The notes under the pieces: generated by a model
Seen by the model: only the letters and a program-made list of their open reading frames with translations
Databases searched by the model: none
Told to the model about the DNA's origin: nothing
IMG/VR virus record: IMGVR_UViG_3300045921_000272
Location: 1-40,447 of that record
Reading direction: 5' to 3' (one strand)
Length of the DNA: 40,447 nucleotides
Source: a virus
In this document: one piece after another, positions 30,332-39,723 of the stretch
Numbering within the stretch: the first letter of the stretch is position 1
Layout: every line of letters starts with the position of its first letter
Program-made: the position numbers and the translations under genes

Positions 30332-30580
30332 GTGACTTCAAGCGGTGCATCGGCCAAAGCAAAGGCTGAAAAACGGGCGCAACAAGAGGCGTCTCAACAG
30401 CAAGCCCAACAATTGGCTATTCAACAGCAACAGCTTGCAGTCGCTCAACAGCAAGCCGCTATGGCTGGCCAGACGAAAGCTCCGGATAAAAAAGCATTCG
30501 GTGCCTACTTCGGCGCACCGGAGACAAGCGGATTTTTAGGTACTGAAACCTTAAGCCGTTCGCGCTTTTTAGGGTATTAA
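30332..30580 (+). CDS. Small Gln-rich coiled-coil protein
   Basis: An 82-residue protein from GTG at 30332 behind GGGAGGAA. Residues 8-48 are a Gln/Ala-rich helix (RAQQEASQQQAQQLAIQQQQ). The end (FLGTETLSRSRFLGY) is more hydrophobic. Probably a virion or assembly accessory of the portal. Family not recognised. The stop overlaps the portal ATG (TAATG). Confidence 0.65.
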   Translation: MTSSGASAKAKAEKRAQQEASQQQAQQLAIQQQQLAVAQQQAAMAGQTKAPDKKAFGAYFGAPETSGFLGTETLSRSRFLGY

Positions 30581-32331
30581 TGATGAGACGAACCAAACCC
30601 CAACGAGTCGTTGACCGCTATAAAAAGATGCAAATAGAGAAAGCCCCATGGCTGCCTCTGTATCAGCTTTTAGGCGAGTACGTAATGACCCGTAAGCAGG
30701 ACTTTACGGCTGATATGACACCCGGTCAATTTTTGACCGATAAGATTTTCGACAGCACGGCCGGTTCGGCGTATCGATTAATGGCGTCGGCCGTCATTGG
30801 CGCTTTGTGGCCGAACGGGAGTAAAACCTTTCAGATTGAGATTCCCACTGCCTTAAAGGGTACGGAGTTTGAAGACGCTGAAACCAAAGAGTTTTACGAA
30901 CGAGCCAGTAAAGTAATGGCTGAAAAGATGGACAACCCGCGTGCCGGACTGTTAACCAGTCTGGAAGAGTATATGGGGGACCAATGTGTCTTCGGTATTT
31001 CCGGTATCGCCGCTTTTGAAACTGAAGACCTGGATGTTCCGGTTCAGTTTACCGCTGTTGACGTTAAGAAGATTGCCGTCGATGAAGGACGGGACGGGTT
31101 TGTCGATACGGTTTACATTGAAAAAGAACTGACTTTGCGACAGATGATTCAAGAGTATGGGTATGAAAGCTTGTCTCGACCGAATCAAGAGAAGTGGGAT
31201 AAGGGGATGTGCGATGAAAAGGTCAAAGTTTTGCACGCCATTGAACCCCGAATGGAACGTGACCCGTACAGCTATGGCGCTGCGAATATGCCGGTTGCTT
31301 CTATTCACATTGAACTTGCAACGCAAAAAGTTCTGAAAGAATCCGGCTTCACTGAGATGCCGGTTTTTGTATCTCGGTTTTGGAAGGCGATGAATGAGAA
31401 GTACGGTCGTTCTCCTGCGATGGAAGGGCTGCCGGATATCCTTGAAATTAACGCTATTCGGGAAGCTTCAATTATCGCCATTGAGAAAAGTCTCGACCCA
31501 CCGTTGGCCGTGTTTGATGATGGCACTTTAGGAGGCGGGGTGATTGACACCTCTGCCGGAGCCATCAACACGTTTAGCGTATCCGGGCGTTTGGGTAGTG
31601 CCGGGTCCAAACCGGTGGAGCCATTGGTGACGGTCGGAGAGTTGAACAGTACTTACGCCCGGATTACGGAGTTGACCGAAAATATCCGGAACCACTTTAT
31701 GATTGACCGGTTGATGGACTTCAACAACGAACAACGGATGACCGCATACGAAACCAGCGTGCGTGACAACCTTCGCGGCCAGACTTTGGGCAGTACTTTT
31801 TCCCGTCAAATCGCAGAAGTCTTTCTGCCGCTAATTGAGCGGGTGTTCAACATCCTGTTGCGAAAAGGTCTCTTTGGTGTTGTTCGGGGCTCCGTTGAAG
31901 AGCGGATGATTCTGGAAGAGGGTGGTATGCCGACCTATATTCCGGATAAAGTGGCAGACCTTATGCTTGACGGTAAAGACGTTTACAAAGTTACATTCAT
32001 TAGCCCGGCGGCCCGGATTATGCAGACCGAAGAGTTGATGGGTATTGAACGGACCGTCAATTTTGCTGTTACCGTGGCCGGGGTTCAGCCGGAAGTACTG
32101 GATAACCTGGATACCGATGAGATTATGCGAAGTGTTCAAACCCTTACCGGGGCTCCGTCTCGGATTATTCGGGATTTGGATACGGTCCGTAAAATCCGCC
32201 AAGCACGGGCAGAAGCACAAGCGCGGGCCGAAGAGTTGGCCGCGCAACGTGAAGAGTCTGAAGCAATGCGGAATGTGGCCCAAGCAGGCCAGATGGCGGG
32301 CTTGACGGGGGATGACCAACAGGCGGCGTAA
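30580..32331 (+). CDS. Portal (head-to-tail connector) protein
   Basis: A 583-residue T7-type portal. The N terminus (RKQDFTADMTPGQFLTDKIF, DSTAGSAYRLMASAVIGALW) and the middle (RFWKAMNEKYGRSPAMEGLP, DILEINAIREASII, EKSLDPPLAVFDDG) are typical of the bacteriophage head-to-tail connecting protein family. The last 60 residues are a charged coiled coil (ARAEAQARAEELAAQREESE). It forms the ring at the portal vertex through which DNA is packed. Confidence 0.93.
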   Translation: MMRRTKPQRVVDRYKKMQIEKAPWLPLYQLLGEYVMTRKQDFTADMTPGQFLTDKIFDSTAGSAYRLMASAVIGALWPNGSKTFQIEIPTALKGTEFEDAETKEFYERASKVMAEKMDNPRAGLLTSLEEYMGDQCVFGISGIAAFETEDLDVPVQFTAVDVKKIAVDEGRDGFVDTVYIEKELTLRQMIQEYGYESLSRPNQEKWDKGMCDEKVKVLHAIEPRMERDPYSYGAANMPVASIHIELATQKVLKESGFTEMPVFVSRFWKAMNEKYGRSPAMEGLPDILEINAIREASIIAIEKSLDPPLAVFDDGTLGGGVIDTSAGAINTFSVSGRLGSAGSKPVEPLVTVGELNSTYARITELTENIRNHFMIDRLMDFNNEQRMTAYETSVRDNLRGQTLGSTFSRQIAEVFLPLIERVFNILLRKGLFGVVRGSVEERMILEEGGMPTYIPDKVADLMLDGKDVYKVTFISPAARIMQTEELMGIERTVNFAVTVAGVQPEVLDNLDTDEIMRSVQTLTGAPSRIIRDLDTVRKIRQARAEAQARAEELAAQREESEAMRNVAQAGQMAGLTGDDQQAA

Positions 32332-32660
32332 TGACGGATACACCGAAAAAGCCTCAAAACGAAAAAGAGAAACAACGCATCGCGGCAAAAAAGCGACTGC
32401 GTAATTCCTTTATTCGAGTCGCTAACACTGAAGCCGGGCGAGATGTAATCCGGTATTTAATGGCTCAATGTGGCTTTCACACTCCCAGTATTAATGTAGA
32501 CCCCCAAACCACCAAGATTTTAACCGATAACACCGTGTACAACGAAGCCCGGCGGAACCTATATCTGGACCTTCGGAAATGGATTCCGCCAAAAATGTTA
32601 GTAAAGATAGAGTTCAACTTGGAGGCAGCCCCTGAAGATGAAGACGACGAAGACGAATAG
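32331..32660 (+). CDS. Bbp19-like structural-module protein
   Basis: A 109-residue protein starting in a TAATG overlap with the portal. FIRVANTEAGRDVIRYLMAQ, CGFHTPS and TDNTVYNEARRNLYLDLRKW match the Bbp19 family found between portal and scaffold genes of short-tailed phages. It ends in an acidic run (APEDEDDEDE). Function not established in the family. Assignment by pattern. Confidence 0.65.
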   Translation: MTDTPKKPQNEKEKQRIAAKKRLRNSFIRVANTEAGRDVIRYLMAQCGFHTPSINVDPQTTKILTDNTVYNEARRNLYLDLRKWIPPKMLVKIEFNLEAAPEDEDDEDE

Positions 32661-33657
32661 CGCATTTGACTTCCGCACAATGCGGATATTCTTTGCCCCG
32701 GATGACGGTGGTGGGGATGGCGGTGCCGGAGGAACCGGCGGGAGTACTGGGGGAGCGACTACCATTGTAGACACCCCTAGCACGACACCCGATTTTGACC
32801 CGGAAGCCGCAGCGGCCGCAGCCGCAACCCCGGCTGAAACACCTCCGGCTATTGAGTGGGAGAAACACGTTCCGGCTGAATTAAAAGAGAAGCCTTGGAT
32901 GCAAGACATTCTGAAAGCCGAAAATCCGACTGAACGGTTTTTCAAAGACTTTGAAGGTTTGCAAACCAAACTCGGTCAGCGGGTAGATGGGGCTCCGAAG
33001 CCAGATGCCCCGAAAGAAGAGTGGGACAAGTTTTACAATGCGTTGGGTCGGCCCGAAACTCCGGATGGGTACGAGTTTAAAGACCTTGAGTTGCCGGAAG
33101 AGGATAAGCCCATTGGTGAATTCATTAAAGCCGGACAGTCTGACGAGTTCATCAAAGACGTAAAGTCCCTGTTACACTCCAAAGGGCTGACGGCAAAACA
33201 GGCCCAAGAGTTGGTGAATGAATACGATTTACTGTACATCAAGCACAATAAAGAGTTTTTCAACCAAGCGATTAGCGCCCAAAAAGAAATGCAGTTGGAT
33301 TACGAAAAACACTTCAAAGAATTTTTCGGGGAACGGGCCGAAGGGGTTCAGGATATCGGTCGAAAGTTAATGGAAGAGACGCTTCCGGCTGAATTAAAAC
33401 CGATGATTAAGTCGGCCGATTCCAAAACTTTGGCGTTAATCGCGGCTGTGTTGGATGGGGTGAATACCAAATATATCAAAGAAGACGGTGGGTTCAATAA
33501 AGACACCATCGGCACGACGGCACGGTCTGAAGCGGAAATTCGGGCCGAAGGTATCAAACTGATGACTACACCGGAGTACAACGACCCGACGCACCCGCAG
33601 CACGAAGCGGTTAAAGCCAAAGTGAAAAGCCTGTACGCCAGTTTGCCGAAAAAATAA
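32638..33657 (+). CDS. Capsid scaffolding protein
   Basis: A 339-residue acidic, mainly helical protein placed just before the capsid gene, as scaffolds are. The N terminus is Gly/Ala/Asp-rich and disordered, followed by ERFFKDFEGLQTKLGQ, RPETPDGYEFKDLELPEEDK and long helices. It would guide prohead assembly and leave before packaging. ATG at 32638 overlaps the previous gene by 23 bases; GGAGG lies about 12 bases upstream. Confidence 0.85.
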   Translation: MKTTKTNSAFDFRTMRIFFAPDDGGGDGGAGGTGGSTGGATTIVDTPSTTPDFDPEAAAAAAATPAETPPAIEWEKHVPAELKEKPWMQDILKAENPTERFFKDFEGLQTKLGQRVDGAPKPDAPKEEWDKFYNALGRPETPDGYEFKDLELPEEDKPIGEFIKAGQSDEFIKDVKSLLHSKGLTAKQAQELVNEYDLLYIKHNKEFFNQAISAQKEMQLDYEKHFKEFFGERAEGVQDIGRKLMEETLPAELKPMIKSADSKTLALIAAVLDGVNTKYIKEDGGFNKDTIGTTARSEAEIRAEGIKLMTTPEYNDPTHPQHEAVKAKVKSLYASLPKK

Positions 33658-33676
33658 TAAAGTTCATAAATATAAC

Positions 33677-33709
33677 AAAGCCGGTTGCCAGATTCAAGCA
33701 ACCGGCTTT
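33677..33709 (+). terminator. Terminator-like hairpin between scaffold and capsid
   Basis: AAAGCCGGTTGC (33677-33688) pairs with GCAACCGGCTTT (33698-33709), 12 bp, loop 9. The stem ends in TTT followed by ATAATT. It should separate expression of scaffold and capsid. Confidence 0.7.
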
Positions 33710-33710
33710 A

Positions 33711-33867
33711 TAATTGCCGTAGAGAGTTGACGGGTAGCATCTTAAAAATGCGTGGATAAGGTGTCCGTCTGAAGGCAGTCAATTCTGCAAGGGGCATCCG
33801 TAGTAACGGGTAGTGCGCCGCAAAAGTTCTGTATCCGAATAAGTCTTAAGAGTAGGAGTGCTTTGCT
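33711..33867 (+). promoter_or_regulatory. Long structured leader of the capsid gene
   Basis: About 157 non-coding bases between terminator and capsid start. TTGACG (33727-33732) has no well-placed -10. GCAG (33774-33777) with CTGC and CCGTAGTAACGG hint at folded RNA. The ribosome site is TAGGAG before ATG 33868. A promoter or a stabilising 5' UTR for the most abundant protein is likely. Confidence 0.4.
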
Positions 33868-34755
33868 ATGCCAATGGAAACCATTGACACGCAGCTTATC
33901 ACCCAATTTACGGACAGAATGCACGTTAAGGCGCAGCAGATGAAAGCCCGGCTGCGGCCCGTCGTGATGGTTCTGCCCATCAAAGGTGATAGATTTGCGT
34001 ATGACGGTCTTGGGGACGTGGAAGCCCGTGAACTGACCGGCCGTTTCAACCAAACCCAGTTTGACGACATCGAGTTTTTCCGTCGCAAGATTGTTCGGCG
34101 TCGGTTTGTCGTAACCATCCCTATCGATGAGATGGACGTGGAAGCGATGCTGACCGAACCGACTTCTCAGTTGGCGGAAGCTTGCACCCGCGCAATGGAA
34201 CGGGTTTTCGACCGCGTTGCCGTTGAAGCCGCGTTTGCCGATGTCCAAACCGGTCGTGACTTTGAAACGACTGTTACGTTTGCATCCGACGGCGGTTTGA
34301 CCGTAAATGCCACGGCCGGTGTAACGCTTGCCAAATTGCTTGAAGTCCAGCAAAACTGGATTGACGGCGAAGTCGGCAACGATATGCCCGTTAAGAAAAC
34401 CCTGTGCATTTCCGGCGACGAACATACTGCAATGTTGCAAATCTCTCAGTTGACTTCCGGAGATTATTCCCGGCAGTTCGCTTTGGAGAAAGGCGAGATT
34501 CAGAATGCTGTTGGTCTGGACCTTGTTAAGTTCGGTGCATCTGCCCGTAAACCGGTTCTGTCGGTTTCCGGCGGGGTCCGTTCCTGCGTTGCGCTGGCAC
34601 AAGGTGGCATCGCCGTCGGTGTTGCGCGTGGTTGGAAGGTCACCGTCAAAGATCGTCCGGATTACGTGGATACCAAGCAAATCCAGGTGACTGGAATCTT
34701 GGGTGCCGTCCGAACTGAAGGCAAGTTGGTCCAGAAGTTCACGACCACCGACTAA
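33868..34755 (+). CDS. Major capsid protein
   Basis: A 295-residue protein with the position and pattern of the HK97-fold capsid of this podovirus group: TIDTQLITQFTDRMHVKAQQ, RRRFVVTIPIDEMDVEAMLT, LAEACTRAMERVFDRVAVEA, and the late SGGVRSCVALAQGGIAVGVA, RGWKVTVKDRPDYVDTKQIQ. It has its own leader, a strong ribosome site (TAGGAG) and a following hairpin, all fitting high expression. Confidence 0.88.
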   Translation: MPMETIDTQLITQFTDRMHVKAQQMKARLRPVVMVLPIKGDRFAYDGLGDVEARELTGRFNQTQFDDIEFFRRKIVRRRFVVTIPIDEMDVEAMLTEPTSQLAEACTRAMERVFDRVAVEAAFADVQTGRDFETTVTFASDGGLTVNATAGVTLAKLLEVQQNWIDGEVGNDMPVKKTLCISGDEHTAMLQISQLTSGDYSRQFALEKGEIQNAVGLDLVKFGASARKPVLSVSGGVRSCVALAQGGIAVGVARGWKVTVKDRPDYVDTKQIQVTGILGAVRTEGKLVQKFTTTD

Positions 34756-34764
34756 ACCCCGTTA

Positions 34765-34785
34765 GCCCCCGGTTTTGCCGGGGGC
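34765..34785 (+). terminator. Hairpin after the capsid gene
   Basis: GCCCCCGG (34765-34772) pairs with CCGGGGGC (34778-34785) across TTTTG, then TTCGGTCT. A partial terminator or 3' stabiliser. Confidence 0.65.
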
Positions 34786-34838
34786 TTCGGTCTACCCCTT
34801 TGTAGCATTACTGTTTTAAGAGATTGGAGGGCCATTCA

Positions 34839-35351
34839 ATGGCTGTACAAGATAAATACACCGACTCCAATATCAGTGGAAACGTTGTGAACAAACTCCT
34901 GAAAGCCATTAACGCCCACGGAGCCCAAGTTCACGCGATGTACGCAACTTTCGAGGTTGCGGCCGCTGACGATGACGGGTCGAAATACCGGGTCTTTAAG
35001 AACCTGGACCCCAACCTGATTCCTTTGGGGTTGTTTGTTGGTAACGATGCGCTTACGGCAGGAACCGATTACGGGTTAGGACTTTATAAGCCTGACCTCG
35101 GAGCCGTGATTAACAAAGATGCGTTTGCTGCCGGTATGGATATGTCGGTAGCTGCGGCTTCTTTGAACCCGAAAACTGCCAAAGACGGGATGGCCGCTGT
35201 AGCGATTGAGAACTACGGTAAGCGTCTGTTTGAACACGCAGGGCACGACATCACCAACAAGTTGGAAGCCTATGACTTGGTGTTCACCGCTGATACGGCT
35301 GGTACAGCTGCCGGTACCATTTCCGTTTTGGCGCTGTTCGCACAAGGTTAA
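34839..35351 (+). CDS. Putative head protein (decoration or minor capsid)
   Basis: A 170-residue protein (MAVQDKYTDSNISGNVVNKL, ... HGAQVHAMYATFEVAAADDD, SKYRVFKNLDPNLIPLGLFV) rich in Ala and Gly with a beta-rich start. It directly follows the capsid gene and is framed by two hairpins, so it is probably abundant. The family is not recognised. A decoration or minor head protein fits best by position. GGAGG lies 8 bases before ATG 34839. Confidence 0.7.
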   Translation: MAVQDKYTDSNISGNVVNKLLKAINAHGAQVHAMYATFEVAAADDDGSKYRVFKNLDPNLIPLGLFVGNDALTAGTDYGLGLYKPDLGAVINKDAFAAGMDMSVAAASLNPKTAKDGMAAVAIENYGKRLFEHAGHDITNKLEAYDLVFTADTAGTAAGTISVLALFAQG

Positions 35352-35362
35352 TAGGGTGGAAA

Positions 35363-35389
35363 GCAAGGCATCGGTTTCCGGTGCCTTGC
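35363..35389 (+). other. Long hairpin between head and tail genes
   Basis: GCAAGGCATCGG (35363-35374) pairs with CCGGTGCCTTGC (35378-35389), 12 bp including one T-G, loop TTT. TTTTT lies seven bases later, so termination would be inefficient. Confidence 0.55.
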
Positions 35390-35411
35390 ACCCACTTTTT
35401 CGGAGGATGGA

Positions 35412-36047
35412 ATGAGTTTACCGTTGGCCCCTGTTGATATTGTGAATTTGGCGCTTGACCATCTGAGTCAACCGCCAATTACCAGTATTGATGCGCCGAC
35501 GACTCCGGAAGAGGAAATATGTGCCCGGTGGTACGACCAAGTTCGCCAAATGCTTCTACGAGAATACGTTTGGAATTTTGCCAAAAAACGGGCAACCATC
35601 ACCCGGGCCGGAGACCCTGAATTTGATTTTGACGATAAGTACACGCTCCCGAATGACTGTCTTCGGGTGCTTTCGATTCAGGGAGATATCGAAGTCGCAC
35701 AGGAACAGGATTATGACATTGAAGGGCGTTACATCCTGTTAAACAACGGTGGCGGCAGTTCGATTACCCTTCGATACATTTCCGATGTTACAGACATTCA
35801 GCAATGGGATGTGCTGTTTAAGAACATCGTAGTTTTAACATTGGCCCTTCGATTGGCTTATAAATTCACCCTGAAAAAAGGGGTGGTCGAACAAATCAAC
35901 GCCTTGCTCAAATTAGACTTGGCCAAAGCGGTTTCGGTAGACGGACAAGAGCGTCCGCCACGTCGCATCCAACGGAGCAAGTATCTCAACGCCCGGCGTT
36001 CCGGCGTCAGCTCCAACGTGGCTGACCGGTACACGGTGCTTGACTGA
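35412..36047 (+). CDS. Tail tube protein A (T7 gp11-like head-to-tail adaptor)
   Basis: A 211-residue protein. PLAPVDIVNLALDHLSQPPI, EEEICARWYDQVRQMLLREY, VWNFAKKRATI and YTLPNDCLRVLSI are hallmarks of tail tubular protein A. It forms the ring under the portal. GGAGG five bases before ATG. Overlaps the next gene by ATGA-type coupling. Confidence 0.92.
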   Translation: MSLPLAPVDIVNLALDHLSQPPITSIDAPTTPEEEICARWYDQVRQMLLREYVWNFAKKRATITRAGDPEFDFDDKYTLPNDCLRVLSIQGDIEVAQEQDYDIEGRYILLNNGGGSSITLRYISDVTDIQQWDVLFKNIVVLTLALRLAYKFTLKKGVVEQINALLKLDLAKAVSVDGQERPPRRIQRSKYLNARRSGVSSNVADRYTVLD

Positions 36048-38650
36048 TGACGACGACTAACGCAGCCATTGCAAACCTTGTTGGGGGCGAACTGGCCCCG
36101 GTAATGTACGGGCGTACCGACCTACCGACCTTTAAGCGTGGGGTAGCCCGGGCCCAAAATTGGTTTGTAATCCCTCAAGGCCCTGCCCGGTATCGTCCGG
36201 GGATGATGTTTGTCCATTATACACGGCGCAATAAAAAAGCCCGGTTCATCCCGTTTCAGTTTAACGATACCCAAGCCTATCTGATTGAGGTTACCGACCA
36301 ATACTTCCGATTTTACAAAGACAACAATATCATTACCGAAGCCAATAAAACCATTACCGGAGCGACCCAAGGGGCGCTTTGTCGTTTAACGATTCCCGGG
36401 CACGGGATGTCGGTGGGCGATGAATTTTTCGTCAACAACGTCAACGGGATGACTCAGTTAAACGGAAAATCTTACCTAGTAAAAACGGTCGTAGGCGTTA
36501 ATGATGTAGACATTACGGATATCTGGGGGGTGGATGTCAATTCGACCGGTTATACGGCCTATAGTTCTGGGGGTGTCGCTAACCGGATTTATGAAATAAA
36601 GACACCATATCTGGAAGCCGATATGGCAAAACTCCAGTTTACCCAGAACGCCGATACGATGTACATCGACCACCAATTTTATGAACCCCGGAAACTCACC
36701 CGCTCCGGGCATACCAGTTGGAGTTTAGCCCGGTATACCCGAACGGCAGACCCTTTTACCGTTGCTAAAAACATTACTGGAATTACCCAAGCCAACCCGG
36801 GTGTGGTTACCTGTATCGGCCATGGTCGGTCAGTCGGCGACGAAGTTTTCATCGACCAAGTTGCCGGGATGACCCAAATTAACGACCAACACTATTTGGT
36901 GAATACCACGCCTACGGCAGACACTTTGACCTTAAAAACGATGGCCGGTGTAGTGGTAAATACTACTACGTATTCTGCGTACACCTCCGGCGGAAAATTG
37001 GAACATATCGGAAACACGGGTTATCCGCGTGCCGTTACTTTTACCAGTGACGGCCGATTGCTTCACGCCGGAACTGCCGGAAAACCGGAATCGGTTTGGG
37101 GAAGTAAATCCCCTTCTACCGGCACCCCTGCCTACGATGATTTTACCACCGGCACCAATGCAACCGATGCGGTTATTTTTACGCTGGCTCCGGTTCACGG
37201 GCAAGTAAATACCGTAGAATGGTTGTCCAATACCGATAAATTTATTGTTGCCGGTACCTTTGGAACGGTTCGTCGGATTTACGGTGGAACCGAACAAGAG
37301 TCCATCACACCTACCAGTATCACCGCCAAATCGGTTAATAACTATGGAGCCGCCGAATCTTCGCCGGTTTCTTTAGGGACGACCGTTTTTTATATTCAGC
37401 GCGGTAAACAGGTCATACGTAGTTTCGAGTATGATTACGTATCAGATGGTTATATGACCACCGACCGCAATTTGGTCGCCGACCATCTCACCCACCCCGG
37501 GCTAGAACAAATCGTTTCCCAACAAGGCAAATACGACACGATTTGGGCCTTACGTACAGACGGCGTATTGTTGGGGTTAACGTTCAAAGACAAAGAAGAC
37601 ATCTCCGGGTGGCATCGCCATCTTATCGGGGGTAGCCACATCAACACCAATAACCGTACCCGTGGGTGGGGCAAGGTGCTTTGGATTGGGGTGATGGCCC
37701 GACCCAGTTCGCAGGAACAGCTTTGGTTGGTTGTGGAACGTCAAATTAACGGGAAGACCGTTCGGACCGTTGAATATATGGCCGATTATCCGGTGTACCC
37801 AGAGTCGTTAGATTTTTATACCGGCGATAAAGACGATGATTTGGAGCGATTCGAGAATTACAAGTTTGAAACTCAAAAGAGCGCCGTCCATTTGGATATG
37901 GCGTTAACCTACGATGGGTCGGATTATGGTCGTGATGCAAGTGCAACCGTCACCCCGTCGGCAGTAACCGGAGATGCCATTACCTTAACGGCCAGTGCTT
38001 CAGTTTTCACGTCGGCGATGGTCGGTCGTCAGGTTTGGAAAAAATACGATGAGAACGGAGAAGGCGGGGGCCGGGCAGAGATAACCGGGTATACCAGCGG
38101 AACCCAAGTAACGGCTAAAGTTTTAAGTGATTTTGATAACCCCAACGCGATTGCGGTCGGGGATTGGTACCTGACAACGGCTAACTTATCTGGCCTTGAC
38201 CATTTAGAAGGGCAGGAAGTCGGGGTTATTGCTGATGGTGGCGAACACAATAACGTGACTGTTACAGGTGGGGCCGCAACATTGGACTATCAGGCCAGTG
38301 TTGTTCACGTTGGTTTTAAGTATTTGGGGATTTTAAAATCCTTAAACATTGATTTAGGCGGCGTTACCGGTTCAGCGCAAAACAAAAAACGCAATGTCCC
38401 TAAAGTGGCACTCCGTTTGTTGGATTCCGGGGGCATCCAGTTTGGTACGGATATTTACAATTTGAAACGTGTGGTTTTTCGAGCCGGAGATGATAAGATG
38501 GACCGGCCCGTTCCGCTGTATTCCGGGGTGAAAATAGAAGCATACGAAGATAAGTGGGAAGATGAAAAGGCGGTTTTCATTGTGCAAGACACACCATTAC
38601 CTTGTACAGTATTGGTGATGGATGTTTATGCGGATACGGCCGATGAATAA
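36047..38650 (+). CDS. Tail tube protein B (T7 gp12-like nozzle)
   Basis: An 867-residue protein. The N-terminal LVGGELAPVMYGRTDLPTFK, GVARAQNWFVIPQGPARYRP is diagnostic of tail nozzle proteins. Two inserted copies of a small domain resembling the E1 FCCH domain are seen near residues 105-185 and 243-325, marked by IPGHGMSVGDEFFVNNVNGM and IGHGRSVGDEVFIDQVAGM. The C-terminal half is beta-propeller-like with VLWIGVMARPSSQEQLWLVV. It forms the tail tip gate and fibre attachment site. Confidence 0.9.
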   Translation: MTTTNAAIANLVGGELAPVMYGRTDLPTFKRGVARAQNWFVIPQGPARYRPGMMFVHYTRRNKKARFIPFQFNDTQAYLIEVTDQYFRFYKDNNIITEANKTITGATQGALCRLTIPGHGMSVGDEFFVNNVNGMTQLNGKSYLVKTVVGVNDVDITDIWGVDVNSTGYTAYSSGGVANRIYEIKTPYLEADMAKLQFTQNADTMYIDHQFYEPRKLTRSGHTSWSLARYTRTADPFTVAKNITGITQANPGVVTCIGHGRSVGDEVFIDQVAGMTQINDQHYLVNTTPTADTLTLKTMAGVVVNTTTYSAYTSGGKLEHIGNTGYPRAVTFTSDGRLLHAGTAGKPESVWGSKSPSTGTPAYDDFTTGTNATDAVIFTLAPVHGQVNTVEWLSNTDKFIVAGTFGTVRRIYGGTEQESITPTSITAKSVNNYGAAESSPVSLGTTVFYIQRGKQVIRSFEYDYVSDGYMTTDRNLVADHLTHPGLEQIVSQQGKYDTIWALRTDGVLLGLTFKDKEDISGWHRHLIGGSHINTNNRTRGWGKVLWIGVMARPSSQEQLWLVVERQINGKTVRTVEYMADYPVYPESLDFYTGDKDDDLERFENYKFETQKSAVHLDMALTYDGSDYGRDASATVTPSAVTGDAITLTASASVFTSAMVGRQVWKKYDENGEGGGRAEITGYTSGTQVTAKVLSDFDNPNAIAVGDWYLTTANLSGLDHLEGQEVGVIADGGEHNNVTVTGGAATLDYQASVVHVGFKYLGILKSLNIDLGGVTGSAQNKKRNVPKVALRLLDSGGIQFGTDIYNLKRVVFRAGDDKMDRPVPLYSGVKIEAYEDKWEDEKAVFIVQDTPLPCTVLVMDVYADTADE

Positions 38651-39110
38651 GCCTTACGCCAAGATTGTTCCGTTTAAAATTGAACATCTGGATTTGATGG
38701 AACTACGGGATGAGGAAGCCCGGTTGGTCGCTTTAGACCCTAGTAAATATGCCGCCTTGGCGGAATTGGGGTGGGGCGGTACAATGATGTTTGATGGTCG
38801 TATCTTGGGAGCCCTTGGGTATTTTGAAATGTGGCCCGGTGTCTTTGAGGTATGGGTGATACCGACGGTCTATGTCCCGCAATATGCAAGGGTTTTTCTC
38901 CGAACGGTGCGTGGATATCTGGATAGAATGGAAGAGACCCACCCGGTACATCGTTTTCAAAGTCCCGCGCTGGCAGACCCAATGCACGACCACTGGATGA
39001 AACACTGCGGATTCGTGGAAGAGGGCGTTATGCCGAAGTATTCAGCGTTTAAGCAGGACTTTAAGATGTGGGGGAGGGTTGTCGATGACAGCACACAACG
39101 CAGCCGGTAA
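38643..39110 (+). CDS. Internal virion protein A-like (T7 gp13-like, GNAT-type fold)
   Basis: About 155 residues. The pattern MRDEEARLVALDPSKYAALA-type start, followed by LGALGYFEMWPGVFEVWVIP, ARVFLRTVRGYL and HCGFVEEGVM, is that of gp13-like proteins with an acetyltransferase-like fold. The catalytic role is doubtful; in T7 the homologue aids virion assembly. ATG at 38643 overlaps the tube gene by 8 bases; 38622 is the longer alternative. Confidence 0.8.
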   Translation: MNKPYAKIVPFKIEHLDLMELRDEEARLVALDPSKYAALAELGWGGTMMFDGRILGALGYFEMWPGVFEVWVIPTVYVPQYARVFLRTVRGYLDRMEETHPVHRFQSPALADPMHDHWMKHCGFVEEGVMPKYSAFKQDFKMWGRVVDDSTQRSR

Positions 39111-39723
39111 CGCCGCAGCCGCTTCTGCCGCCTCCACAACGACGCCCGGTTCTAGTTCTGGGGACAATATCGGAAAGTATTATATGGTTGTACAAGGGCT
39201 TTCGGCACTCATGGGGGTTGCCGGAGCTTTGAGTAATCGGGGTTCAACGAAAAACGAAGCTGCCGAACTTAATACACAATCTGAATTGGCGTTAGAGGAA
39301 TCACGTTTACTGGCTAGCCAAAAGGCTTCAGAAGTGAAGGCGTTCCGTGAAGACCAAGCCCAAGCCTATAACAGTAGCGGGGTTTTGTTGGAAGGAAGCC
39401 CGATGGTGGTTTTAAGCGACACCATCCGGAAAGGCAATCAAGAGATTGAAGCCATTGAAAAGCGGGGCAAAGCTTTGGCTCAACTCTACCGGTCGCGGGC
39501 CAAACAAACCGAGAAAGCCGGAAACTACGGGCTTCTCAGTTCGGTGTTAACCGGAGGGTTAGGGTTGGCAAGCGCTTGGATTCTCGGTAAGAAAATCGGG
39601 ATGTTTGGTAATAAAAACCCGGCACCCACGCCGACCCCATCGCCTTCTCCGACTCCGGCCCCAAAAGTGGGTGATACGGATGTATCGCTCCCGCATCTGA
39701 AATTTGGAGGCAAGACGTACTAA
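39085..39723 (+). CDS. Internal virion protein (T7 gp14-like)
   Basis: A 212-residue protein with an Ala/Ser-rich N terminus, a hydrophobic segment near residues 30-48 (VQGLSALMGVAGAL), a helical middle with the QAQAYNSSGVLLEGSPMVVL sequence typical of gp14-like ejection proteins, and a second hydrophobic stretch (YGLLSSVLTGGLGLASAWIL). The end is Pro/Thr-rich. It would form the outer-membrane part of the ejection channel. ATG at 39085 is behind GGAGGG; TTG at 39079 is too close to it. Confidence 0.82.
   Translation: MTAHNAAGNAAAASAASTTTPGSSSGDNIGKYYMVVQGLSALMGVAGALSNRGSTKNEAAELNTQSELALEESRLLASQKASEVKAFREDQAQAYNSSGVLLEGSPMVVLSDTIRKGNQEIEAIEKRGKALAQLYRSRAKQTEKAGNYGLLSSVLTGGLGLASAWILGKKIGMFGNKNPAPTPTPSPSPTPAPKVGDTDVSLPHLKFGGKTY

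Noticed and set aside
33742-34680. A 312-residue open frame antisense to the capsid gene
   Set aside because: It mirrors the capsid coding sequence, has no ribosome site and has no plausible protein pattern. The sense frame is clearly the capsid.
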